This document shows positions 34,369 to 42,492 of a DNA stretch of 64,000 nucleotides, one piece after another; positions within the stretch are counted from its first letter, which is position 1, and each line of letters starts with the position of its first letter. Source of the stretch: Desulfocapsa sp050291935 (GTDB lineage: Bacteria; Desulfobacterota; Desulfobulbia; Desulfobulbales; Desulfocapsaceae); the NCBI GenBank assembly GCA_050291935.1, contig JBNKKR010000003.1:1-64000 (forward strand), given 5' to 3'. The notes below the pieces were generated by a model, which saw only the letters and a program-made list of their open reading frames with translations, was not told where the DNA came from and did no database searches. The translations under genes and the position numbers were made by a program.

Positions 34369-34746
34369 TTTTTACCAGGTTATTATTAGGGGCATACGCC
34401 AAGTACCAACGCCACTATTATCAGCTCTGCAATATAAAATCATCCTCTCTTTGCAACTATTTCCCCCCAACCGTTATGTCTGTTGGCATTCTGACATAAA
34501 GATATTTCCACCACAAAAAAACACCTGCCTATTTGACTTTTAATCGCATTATCACTTATAATTATCTAAAGAATATCTCCAGAAAAAAAACACAACAACA
34601 GGCAGTTATTTTTGTTCAACTAATGTATTGGCATAACGGCGAGCCAAGAGGACATTGATTCTGTAATGCAAAGACCGGAATCAATAAAATGTGTTTTACC
34701 TCTCAATATCGCTACTTAAATTATTTCAACGTTAGAGGAGACGAAG
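34369..34746 (+). other. 378-bp divergent intergenic region
   Basis: It separates the WYL regulator and the periplasmic sensor gene and must hold both promoters. The only structured element seen is the inverted repeat TTATGTC/GACATAA (34474-34498). No open frame is supported. Confidence 0.5.
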
Positions 34747-35307
34747 ATGAAAAAAGCCCTACTTATCCCTGTGTCAATTTTATTTCTGTTTTTCACATTT
34801 GTTTTGGCTAATGCAGAAGAGGCCCCCCAAGCAGTAAAGGACTTCGCTACTTCCACTTTGGCTGCTTTCGGTAACGACCCAATAATTATTGAAGCGGTCA
34901 AAGCGCAGAACAGCAAAGGTATGTCTCTTTCCGAAATACAAGCTACTGATCAAAAATGGCAATCCACCGCCGGAATCGATAGCTTTATGCAGGCAATGAT
35001 GGATTCTGATGTGGGAAAACACCTTGTCTCTGTTCTTGAATCTCAAGAATATTACGCGGAAATTTTTGTCATGGATAACCAGGGCGCCAATGTTGCCATG
35101 ACAGGAAAAACTTCTGACTATTGGCAAGGAGATGAGGCAAAATTCAAGAACTCGTTTGCCGGAGGAGACGGTGCAGTATTTGTTGACGAGGTGGAATTTG
35201 ACGACAGCTCGCAAGCCTATCTGACTCAGGTTTCTGTTCCTGTTATGGATGGGGGAAAAGCAATTGGGGCCATCACCTTTGGTATAGATGTGGACAAGGT
35301 TCAATAA
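34747..35307 (+). CDS. Periplasmic PDC-like sensor protein
   Basis: A 186-residue exported protein: signal peptide KKALLIPVSILFLFFTFVLA cut after ANA, then one compact domain. The pattern YYAEIFVMDNQGANVAMTGK, YWQGDEAKF and YLTQVSVPVMDGGKAIGAIT fits a PAS-like extracytoplasmic (PDC/Cache) sensor. There is no transmembrane or output domain. The gene lies 72 bp upstream of a chemoreceptor with a different (4HB) sensor domain. It may deliver a ligand-bound state to that receptor; this is inference. Confidence 0.72.
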   Translation: MKKALLIPVSILFLFFTFVLANAEEAPQAVKDFATSTLAAFGNDPIIIEAVKAQNSKGMSLSEIQATDQKWQSTAGIDSFMQAMMDSDVGKHLVSVLESQEYYAEIFVMDNQGANVAMTGKTSDYWQGDEAKFKNSFAGGDGAVFVDEVEFDDSSQAYLTQVSVPVMDGGKAIGAITFGIDVDKVQ

Positions 35308-35379
35308 CCCCACTATCCAACGGTTTTTCTTACGGGGCCGCATTACCTATCTCTTTGTTCAACAGGAGGAATCAGATTT

Positions 35380-37074
35380 ATGACATTTCTGAAAAATTTA
35401 AAGATTCACATGAAACTGATACTCGGCTTTGGCATCCTGGTCCTGATTTTGTGCTTATTCGGTCTGGCAAGCTACAATAATATAAAAAAAATAGGCCACC
35501 AGTTGAACAATATCTTTACCATCAGAATGCCAGCTCTGGACCTCTTGCTGGAGATTGATCGGGATCTCCAACAGGCACTGGTAGCAGAGAGATCCATGAT
35601 ATTTGCCAACGCAAAGTCGGATACGTTCAAGGCTCTGCTAAACGATTACGAAGAAAACAGCCAGCAAGCACTTGAAAAATGGGAAAAATACAAACAACTC
35701 AAAGGAAGCTCTCAGCAAGAGAACGAAGAGATTGAAGCCTTTGAAAAAGCCCTTTCAGTTTGGCAACCAATTTCAAAGCAAGTGGTCGATGGGCGAGTGG
35801 CTGATTCACGGGCCGGAAGAAGGCTCGCCCTTGATCTTTCTCTAAATAATGCCGCACTCAGCTTTGAACAAATGCGTACCCATATCGATAAATTGACTGA
35901 GATCACACAGGCCCTGGCCGGTGAAGATCAAAAGAGAGCAGACAAGGTTGCCGGGAGTGCAATAGTCTCAACCTTGCTGGCCGTTGGTGTCAGCATAGCA
36001 TTTGCTCTATTGGCAGGATATTTTACTGCTCGTAGTATTGTTCAGCCTTTACAAGCGGCAATAAGTGGACTACGTGACGTTGCAGAAGGAGAAGGAGATC
36101 TCACCAAAAGATTACCGGTCACCTCCAAGGATGAAGTGGGTGAACTTTCAGGTTGGTTCAACCTTTTCAGTGAAAGATTACAAAAGATAATAGGTCAGGT
36201 AGCCAGGTCTGCCAATGAAGTAAGCAAGTCCTCAAAAGAGATGAATACCACGGTGGTTGATCTCAACAAAAATACAACAGAGACTTCCATAAGAGCCGAA
36301 AACGTATCGGCAGCGGCCGAAGAAATGACCACTAATTTTGAAAGTATTGCTGCCGCCATGGAAGAATCAGCAACCAATACGGCAATGGTCGCCAGTGCCT
36401 CAGAGGAGATGACAACGACCATCAATGAGATTGCTTCCCACTCCGACAAAGCGCATTCGATCTCTGAAGATGCTGTTGTAAAATCAAAAAATGCTTCTGA
36501 AAAAATGGATAGCCTGGGAGAGGCGACCCAGGCCATTGGCAAGGTAACAGAAACAATAACTGAAATCTCAGAGCAAACAAATCTCCTCGCCCTTAATGCA
36601 ACCATCGAGGCTGCCAGGGCAGGAGAAGCAGGAAAGGGTTTTGCCGTTGTCGCCAATGAGATCAAGGAACTGGCAAAACAGACGGCCGAAGCGACACTGA
36701 ACATTCGTGATCAGATTGATGAAGTACAGTCCACCACGGCAACGACTGTTACTGATATCGAAGAAATTACCAGGGTGATACACCAGATAAATGAGATCAT
36801 TTCCACCACTGCGACGGCAGTTGATCAGCAACTATCAGCCACTGAAGAAATTGCAAACAATATTTCACAAGCCTCTCAAGGGCTTGGGGAGGTGAATGAA
36901 AACATAAACCAGAGTTCAATGGTGGCCAAGACTATTTCCGGAGATATCGCCGAGGTGAACGTTGCGTCTTCAAAAATTGCAGATGGCAGTAACAGTATCA
37001 TGAGAAGTGCTGAAAAACTTGAGAGCCTTTCCGCTGAATTGATCACTTTGATGGGCTCTTTTAAGGTGGCCTGA
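35380..37074 (+). CDS. Methyl-accepting chemotaxis protein (4HB type)
   Basis: A 564-residue chemoreceptor. TM1 is at about 11-32. A periplasmic four-helix-bundle domain follows, with NIFTIRMPALDLLLEIDRDL near its start. TM2 is near 190-212 and a HAMP domain near 213-265. The cytoplasmic signalling coil has the conserved tip EISEQTNLLALNATIEAARA. No CheR-docking pentapeptide is present. GGAGGAATC precedes the start. Its position after the periplasmic sensor gene suggests co-transcription. Confidence 0.93.
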   Translation: MTFLKNLKIHMKLILGFGILVLILCLFGLASYNNIKKIGHQLNNIFTIRMPALDLLLEIDRDLQQALVAERSMIFANAKSDTFKALLNDYEENSQQALEKWEKYKQLKGSSQQENEEIEAFEKALSVWQPISKQVVDGRVADSRAGRRLALDLSLNNAALSFEQMRTHIDKLTEITQALAGEDQKRADKVAGSAIVSTLLAVGVSIAFALLAGYFTARSIVQPLQAAISGLRDVAEGEGDLTKRLPVTSKDEVGELSGWFNLFSERLQKIIGQVARSANEVSKSSKEMNTTVVDLNKNTTETSIRAENVSAAAEEMTTNFESIAAAMEESATNTAMVASASEEMTTTINEIASHSDKAHSISEDAVVKSKNASEKMDSLGEATQAIGKVTETITEISEQTNLLALNATIEAARAGEAGKGFAVVANEIKELAKQTAEATLNIRDQIDEVQSTTATTVTDIEEITRVIHQINEIISTTATAVDQQLSATEEIANNISQASQGLGEVNENINQSSMVAKTISGDIAEVNVASSKIADGSNSIMRSAEKLESLSAELITLMGSFKVA

Positions 37075-37176
37075 CAATTCCATTGAGGATGATGGGGTCG
37101 ATGCAGCTTTTGTCTTAAATACACACCTTTTTAATGGGACAAAACAATTCGGCTCCTCACCCAAATAACACAAAAA

Positions 37177-37779
37177 CTAGTGATACTGAAACCAACTCGC
37201 TTCAAGACCAGAACAAGACTGACAGGAGATTTCCCCTTCTATTTCCCAGGCATTTTGAACAAGAACAGATTTGCCGCATCGATGGCAAGCAATAACACCA
37301 AAGCCAAGACAGACCTGGTTCAATGGCCTATAACGCATCTGTCTGATCAAACAAAAATTCTCCACCGGCTGTTGAAGGATTCCAGTTACCAGTTGTTCTA
37401 CGCCTTCCTGATATATCCTGGTAATATTTGGTGCGTCAACGGACAATAGCGGTTCCAGTTTGCGTAACTCCTGTGGCAGCTCCACCCGTTTTCGGACAAG
37501 AATAAATTTCAACACCGTACCTGTGGCAAGATGGTAAAATAAAAAATCCCATGGCTGCATGGAGTCAGAAACGCTTACCTGTCCAGGATAGCCATGCTCT
37601 GTGGCCAGATACGATAAGGCAGAAACGGCATCATTGTCCTTTGCCGCAGCCATACGCACTTCTCCCAAACCATCAAAGCATTCCCGCACATACTTTCCAA
37701 TTTGCCAGCCCATTGCCAACTCAGGAGTAAGTTGTCCAACCCTTTGAGTCAATCCATACAATTCCATTGTCACCAGCAT
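37177..37779 (-). CDS. Hypothetical protein with C-terminal zinc ribbon
   Basis: About 200 residues from ATG 37779, chosen because AAGGAGGAAG lies at a suitable distance; in-frame ATGs at 37785 and 37800 are closer to or before it. Most of the protein is unassigned. The C-terminal VIACHRCGKSVLVQNAWEIE followed by ISCQSC is a zinc ribbon like that at the end of FmdE proteins. It is divergent from the ABC importer genes and may share their metal- or cofactor-related role. The FHGHxCPG motif of FmdE is absent. Confidence 0.6.
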   Translation of the reverse strand: MLVTMELYGLTQRVGQLTPELAMGWQIGKYVRECFDGLGEVRMAAAKDNDAVSALSYLATEHGYPGQVSVSDSMQPWDFLFYHLATGTVLKFILVRKRVELPQELRKLEPLLSVDAPNITRIYQEGVEQLVTGILQQPVENFCLIRQMRYRPLNQVCLGFGVIACHRCGKSVLVQNAWEIEGEISCQSCSGLEASWFQYH

Positions 37780-37943
37780 TGTCATCTTCCTCCTTACCAT
37801 GGTTACAGTAATACTTTTATTGTATTCGTGTTACGTAAACATGTGCGCACTGTTCTGTCAAGAAAGAAAGACAAAAAAAACTCTGGCCAAAAAGAAGAAG
37901 GAAGACAAGGAACAGCTTGACAACGATACGTCAGGAGGATATC

Positions 37944-37972
37944 GTGTTACATTTTTTATATTCGTGTGACAC
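37944..37972. promoter_or_regulatory. Candidate NikR-like operator
   Basis: GTGTTAC (37944-37950) and GTGACAC (37966-37972) form a near-perfect inverted repeat with a 15-bp spacer, 30 bp before the binding-protein gene. As I recall, deltaproteobacterial NikR sites resemble GTGTTAC-N13-15-GTAACAC. Another GTGTTAC is at 37828, nearer the divergent gene. The regulator itself is not in the window. Confidence 0.4.
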
Positions 37973-38002
37973 AATGGGGTTCAAATTTTCTGCTACTATT
38001 TT

Positions 38003-39148
38003 ATGAAAAAACATACTTTCTTCAAGTACGATACATTGCTTTTCTTATCCGTACTTTTTTCCATTCTTTTATCCTTCTCCACCGTTTCTTTCGCCACCAC
38101 ACAATCTGCCGACCAGCTTGCATTGACCGACGCTATTGGTCGTGAGGTCTTGGTACCAAAACAGGTGGACAGGGTCATTTGCTCCGGACCTGGGTGTCTC
38201 AGGCTTATCACCTATCTACAGGCTCAGGACCTGGTTGTCGGGGTGGACGATATCGAGGGGCGACGTTCAAAGTTTGACGCCAGACCTTACGCTATTGCCA
38301 ATCCACAGTTTGCCACGCTTCCCGTATTCGGAGAATTTCGCGGTAAGGACGATCCGGAACGCATCTTGTCACTGCCAAAGCAACCCCAGGTGATTTTCAA
38401 GACTTACTCCCGGCTCATGGGTTACGACCCGGATGAGCTGCAGCAGAAAACAGGTATTCCGGTGGTGGCTGTTGGCTACGGCGACCTCTCTAAGCAGCGC
38501 CCACCATTGTATGCAGGTCTTCGGCTGATGGCTAAGATCGTAAATAAGGAACAGCGGGCCGAAGCGGTTATCAACTTTTTTGAGCAGACTATTACTGATT
38601 TAGAAAACAGGGCATCAAACACCACCTCACCCAGCGTCTTTGTCGGCGGCATTTCCATGAAAGGTGCCCATGGCTTTCAATCCACCGAACCGGTCTACCC
38701 ACCTTTTGCTTTTGTACAGGCGAACAACCTGGCCTTTGATAAAAAACAATCCGGTAAAAAGCTGCGGATGGTCAACATCAGCAAGGAACAGATCCTGGCC
38801 TGGGACCCGGATCTTGTCTTTGTCGATCTTTCCACTTTACAAATGGGAAAGGGTGCCAGTGGCTTAGATGAGTTGCAAACCGACCCGGCCTACCAGAGCC
38901 TGAGCGCCGTAAAAACAGGCAAGGTATACGGGTTACTGCCCTATAACTGGTACACCAAAAATTTCGGTTCTGTACTGGCAAACAGTTATTTTATTGGCAA
39001 ACTCCTCCATCCGGGTACTTTTCAGGATATTGATCCTGTTGCCAAAGCGGATGAAATCTACACCTTTCTCGTGGGAAAACCCGTGTATAACGAGATGAAC
39101 CGGATGTTCACAGAATTTGCCTTTACCGCCTTGCCAATGCAACAGTGA
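38003..39148 (+). CDS. ABC importer substrate-binding protein (FepB/BtuF-like)
   Basis: A 381-residue periplasmic protein. Signal peptide FLSVLFSILLSFSTVSFA. The TroA-like fold starts LALTDAIGREVLVPKQVDRV, then ICSGPGCLRLITYLQAQD, and later AWDPDLVFVDLS and KTGKVYGLLPYNWYTKN. This group carries ferric siderophores, cobalamin, haem or other metal complexes. The FmdE partner and NikR-like site hint at a metal or metal-cofactor cargo; nickel is possible but unproven. It leads an operon of four genes. Confidence 0.87.
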   Translation: MKKHTFFKYDTLLFLSVLFSILLSFSTVSFATTQSADQLALTDAIGREVLVPKQVDRVICSGPGCLRLITYLQAQDLVVGVDDIEGRRSKFDARPYAIANPQFATLPVFGEFRGKDDPERILSLPKQPQVIFKTYSRLMGYDPDELQQKTGIPVVAVGYGDLSKQRPPLYAGLRLMAKIVNKEQRAEAVINFFEQTITDLENRASNTTSPSVFVGGISMKGAHGFQSTEPVYPPFAFVQANNLAFDKKQSGKKLRMVNISKEQILAWDPDLVFVDLSTLQMGKGASGLDELQTDPAYQSLSAVKTGKVYGLLPYNWYTKNFGSVLANSYFIGKLLHPGTFQDIDPVAKADEIYTFLVGKPVYNEMNRMFTEFAFTALPMQQ

Positions 39149-39182
39149 GCATTCCACAGAAGAAAGTATACATGGAACTGCC

Positions 39183-40250
39183 ATGCATTTTGACGACGGA
39201 CAAATCCCAGAGGAATACAGCCAGCATCTGAGGATAAAAAGGGGAATCATCCTGCTATACATGGCTTGTCTTCTATTCTCAATCGTAGGTTCCATTTCAG
39301 CAGGCTCGGCAGGGATCCCCTTCGCTTCTGTAATAAAGGCGTTGATAGGGGCCGAGGAGTCACTCCGCCATAAAATCATTGTCTGGAACATCCGGCTTCC
39401 CCAAGCGCTTACAGCCGTGGTTGCCGGAGCGGGGCTGGCCGTTGCCGGTTGTGTTATGCAATCGATTTTGCGTAACCCCTTAGGCTCGCCATTCACTTTA
39501 GGTATTTCCCATGCCGCAGCCTTTGGCGCCGCCTTTTCGGTGATGATTTTTGACGGTGGGATTATGGATTCCACCACCAGCAGCGCGATATCCATAACCA
39601 ACCCCTACCTTACCACGGCTGCCGCCTTTACATTAAGCCTGCTGGCGGCACTTATCATTATTGGTGTTGCCAAAAAGCGCGGTGCCACGCCTGAAATCAT
39701 GGTACTCACCGGTGTCGCTCTGGGTGCCCTGTTCACCGCCGGTACCATGTTTCTCCAATTCTTCGCCGACGACACCCAACTTGCCGCCATGGTATTCTGG
39801 ACCTTTGGCGATACTGCCCGCGCATCCTGGCCAGAACTTGCATTTATGACCGTGGTCACCCTTGTCTGTTCAATATATTTTCTTTTCCATTCCTGGAGCT
39901 ATAACGCCATTGACGCAGGTGATGAGACCGCCATGGGCCTTGGCGTTAACGTCAACCGGCTGCGTCTTACCGGGATGATGCTGGCCTCACTACTCACCGC
40001 TTGTATCATTGGCTTTTTAGGCATTATCGGTTTTGTAGGTTTAGTGGTACCGCATATGATGCGAAGACTTATTGGTGCCGACCACCGCTTTCTCCTTCCC
40101 GCCTCTATTTTGGCAGGCGGCCTGCTGCTCCTGCTTTCCGATACGGCAGCACGGCTCATTCTGGCACCGCATTTACTCCCGGTATCCGTACTAACCGCCT
40201 TTCTCGGCGCACCGGTTTTTATCTTTCTTATCTTACAAGGACGAAAATGA
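39183..40250 (+). CDS. FecCD-family ABC permease
   Basis: A 355-residue inner-membrane permease with about nine to ten helices. Landmarks are IRLPQALTAVVAGAGLAVAG, LGISHAAAFGAAF, ATPEIMVLTGVALGALF and the cytoplasmic coupling region GFVGLVVPHMMRRLIGADHR. ATG 39183 starts 34 bp after the binding-protein gene; an upstream in-frame ATG at 39117 lies inside that gene and is less likely. The stop overlaps the ATPase start (ATGA). Confidence 0.92.
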   Translation: MHFDDGQIPEEYSQHLRIKRGIILLYMACLLFSIVGSISAGSAGIPFASVIKALIGAEESLRHKIIVWNIRLPQALTAVVAGAGLAVAGCVMQSILRNPLGSPFTLGISHAAAFGAAFSVMIFDGGIMDSTTSSAISITNPYLTTAAAFTLSLLAALIIIGVAKKRGATPEIMVLTGVALGALFTAGTMFLQFFADDTQLAAMVFWTFGDTARASWPELAFMTVVTLVCSIYFLFHSWSYNAIDAGDETAMGLGVNVNRLRLTGMMLASLLTACIIGFLGIIGFVGLVVPHMMRRLIGADHRFLLPASILAGGLLLLLSDTAARLILAPHLLPVSVLTAFLGAPVFIFLILQGRK

Positions 40251-41005
40251 TGCTGCTCAACGTCCGTGGTATTTCCTTTTCCTACAACAGCCACCCAACC
40301 CTTGACAATGTCACTTTTTCTGTCCAGGAGGGAGAACTGCTCGCCATTTTGGGCCCCAATGGGGTGGGCAAAACCACCCTGCTTAAATGCATTAACGCCA
40401 TCCATAAACCAGCCGGAGGCTCGATTTATGTGGGTGAACAGGACCTCTATGCCATGGCACCACCAGCCATTGCCCGTGAGGTTGGTTACGTTGCCCAAAA
40501 GAATGAATGCGCCAGGATTACCGTATTTGATGCGGTACTGATGGGGCGTAAACCCCATATCCGCTGGCGAGTCGGTGAAAAAGATCTTAAAATGGTAAAT
40601 GCTGCCCTGCACCACTTGCATTTAGAAGAGCTTTCCCTGCGCTTTATTGATCAGCTCAGCGGCGGGGAGTTACAGAAGGTAGCGGTGGCCAGGGCTCTTG
40701 TTCAGGAACCGCGTCTGTTACTCCTTGACGAACCCACAAGCTCCCTTGATCTCAAAAATCAGGTGGCCATCCTCAAGATGATCCGCCATGGAGTTGACCA
40801 TCACCACATTGGTGCAGTAATGACCATGCATGACCTGAACACTGCACTTCGCTTTGCCGACTCCTTTTTATTTTTAAAGAATCAATCTATTTATGCCGCC
40901 GGGAGTTGTAAGGAAATAAACAGCGCCATGGTGGAAGAAGTTTACGGACTACCGGTTGCAATGCACCACATTGACGGTAGCCCCGTGATTGTGCCAATCT
41001 CTTAA
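40247..41005 (+). CDS. FepC/BtuD-type ABC ATPase
   Basis: A 252-residue ATPase that powers the importer. Walker A GPNGVGKTT, signature LSGGELQKVAVARAL, Walker B LLLLDEPTSSLD and switch His in TMHDLN are all intact. The ATG at 40247 overlaps the permease stop and has AAGGA upstream; the longer open frame back to 40001 lies within the permease gene. Coupling to the permease is clear. Confidence 0.93.
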   Translation: MMLLNVRGISFSYNSHPTLDNVTFSVQEGELLAILGPNGVGKTTLLKCINAIHKPAGGSIYVGEQDLYAMAPPAIAREVGYVAQKNECARITVFDAVLMGRKPHIRWRVGEKDLKMVNAALHHLHLEELSLRFIDQLSGGELQKVAVARALVQEPRLLLLDEPTSSLDLKNQVAILKMIRHGVDHHHIGAVMTMHDLNTALRFADSFLFLKNQSIYAAGSCKEINSAMVEEVYGLPVAMHHIDGSPVIVPIS

Positions 41006-41020
41006 CCCATGAGGAAAAAC

Positions 41021-41632
41021 ATGACCTGCACCTTTAGCAAAGAAGAACAACAGATGGCCATACGCTTTCATGGTCATAACTGCCCAGGACTCACCATCGG
41101 TATTCGCGCGGCCGAACTTGCCCTTAAAGAACTTGATCACCCAGACAATGGTGATATGGTGGCCATCAGCGAAACCGATATGTGTGGGGTTGATGCCATC
41201 CAGTTTTTCACCGGCTGTACCCTTGGAAAGGGGAATTTATTGATGAAAGACCATGGGAAGATGGCCTTTTCCTTCTTTGATCGCAAAACAAAACGTGGAT
41301 TCCGTTGTGTACTAAAGGGCAACGCCTGGGGAGAGTTGGGAAAAGAACTCGAACAACTGATGTCAAAAATTACAAGCGGCCTTGCCACAGCTGAAGATAT
41401 TGCGCGCAACAAGGAACTGCGCGCCGCCCTTATTTCCCACATCCTCACAGTTGATCTAAAAGATATGTTTGATCTTACCTGGCTTGACTCCGAGCCACCA
41501 AGACCTGCACGGGTACTTGCAAGCCTTGTCTGCGAAGCCTGCGGGGAAAAGACCATGGAATCACGCACCCGACGATTTGACGGCAAGACCCTGTGCATTC
41601 CATGTTTTGATAAGGTTGAACAAAAACGATAA
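41021..41632 (+). CDS. FmdE-family protein
   Basis: About 203 residues, start ATG 41021 with GAGGAA at the right distance (an in-frame ATG at 41009 is the alternative). The N-terminal FmdE motif is IRFHGHNCPGLTIGIRAAEL (His17, His19, Cys21), followed by AISETDMCGVDAIQFFTGCT. The C-terminus is a zinc ribbon (LVCEACGEKTM then LCIPCF). FmdE proteins are linked to molybdenum/tungsten enzymes and metal handling; many occur beside FecCD-type importers. It is the last gene of the importer operon. Confidence 0.88.
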   Translation: MTCTFSKEEQQMAIRFHGHNCPGLTIGIRAAELALKELDHPDNGDMVAISETDMCGVDAIQFFTGCTLGKGNLLMKDHGKMAFSFFDRKTKRGFRCVLKGNAWGELGKELEQLMSKITSGLATAEDIARNKELRAALISHILTVDLKDMFDLTWLDSEPPRPARVLASLVCEACGEKTMESRTRRFDGKTLCIPCFDKVEQKR

Positions 41633-41741
41633 TAAGCTCTGTGAGTTTCAGTTAAACCTGACAATACCCCCATTGAGGATACTTCCTCCTTGACAAAACA
41701 GATGAACAAGAGTTATTTTATAAACATAGGAAGAAAAAAAC

Positions 41742-41806
41742 GCCCCATGCGATCCCCTGGAATTTTATGAATGTTTCAGGGCAGTACTATGGGGCTTTAT
41801 TGTTTT
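41742..41806. terminator. Bidirectional terminator between fmdE-like and relE genes
   Basis: GCCCCAT (41742-41748) pairs with ATGGGGC (41789-41795), with an inner CCCTG/CAGGG stem. An A-run precedes it and TTTATTGTTTTT follows, so it can stop transcription from both sides. It lies between converging genes. Confidence 0.6.
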
Positions 41807-41862
41807 TAGGAGACTATCCGGGAAGAGCAACAATAAGAGGGTGAAAAGATATTAATCTGGCT

Positions 41863-42134
41863 TTAGTGGCCCCCATACACTTTACTTCTATGCCCGACCC
41901 GAAGCACCAAGACGACAACTTTTTCCCCTTGAATATCGCAAATTACCCTGTAATCACCTATTCGGTATTTCCAAACCCTGTCAAATCCCTGCTCAATGGG
42001 TCACCAAAACGTCGAGGATCATTCTCGGTGGCAATTTTCTTTTGCAGATACTTTAAAATTCTGCGTTTCTGTTCATGATCAATTTTAGTAAGATCCTTTT
42101 CTGCAGCCGCATGAAACTCAACTGTCCACGCCAT
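41863..42134 (-). pseudogene. RelE-family toxin with a frameshift
   Basis: From ATG 42134 the frame reads MAWTVEFHAAAEKDLTKIDH and DPRRFGDPLSRDLTGF, a clear RelE/ParE-fold toxin. It then hits TAG at 41960-41958. Shifting by one base near 41972, the rest of the family continues (WKYRIGDYRVICDIQ, VVVLVLRVGHRSKVY, GGH) to a stop at 41863. One missing T in TTTTGG would explain this. The catalytic Arg/His region is in the second frame, so the 58-residue product should be inactive. A sequencing error or ribosomal slippage are alternatives. The start overlaps the antitoxin gene by 17 bp. Confidence 0.8.
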
Positions 42135-42342
42135 GACGATCCATCACTTCTTCAAGTGTGTATGTCCGGCTGCGCCCCACACGTAACTCTTCAAGCCGAT
42201 TTTCAGCAAGATAAATATCTTCCAAATCATCAAGGTATTCTGCAATGGCTTCACGGACATAAAATGACTTTGTCCGCCCCGTCCTGTTCGCCAGATTTGC
42301 TAAACGATCTTCCATCGCTTCGGGTAAACGTACTGCAAGCAT
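42118..42342 (-). CDS. Ribbon-helix-helix antitoxin (RelB/CopG type)
   Basis: A 74-residue antitoxin from ATG 42342, chosen because AAGGAGGTG lies directly before it; an upstream ATG at 42363 would place that Shine-Dalgarno inside the gene. The DNA-binding part is MLAVRLPEAMEDRLANLANR followed by TGRTKSFYVREAIAEYLDD. The C-terminal part would bind RelE. Its partner toxin is frameshifted, so it may now be a free antitoxin. Confidence 0.85.
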   Translation of the reverse strand: MLAVRLPEAMEDRLANLANRTGRTKSFYVREAIAEYLDDLEDIYLAENRLEELRVGRSRTYTLEEVMDRHGVDS

Positions 42343-42431
42343 AGATGACACCTCCTTTGTCATACAAGTATAACAATAGTTCTGCCAGAAATCAATATGC
42401 GCATTGGAAGACGTTTCAAGGGGCGAAAACC

Positions 42432-42469
42432 CAAAAAAGTCCGGCAGATGAAATTTTTCATCTGCCGGA
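42432..42469 (-). terminator. Rho-independent terminator of the carbonic anhydrase-chemoreceptor gene
   Basis: On the minus strand a near-perfect 13-14-bp stem TCCGGCAGATGAAA / TTTCATCTGCCGGA with a tiny loop is followed by CTTTTTT. It starts 24 bp after the stop of the gene at 42493. Confidence 0.9.
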
Positions 42470-42492
42470 TCACAAACAAAGCAATATTCTTC

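Noticed and set aside
37177..37779. Calling the zinc-ribbon protein an FmdE
   Set aside because: It shares only the C-terminal ribbon; the FHGHxCPG motif is missing.
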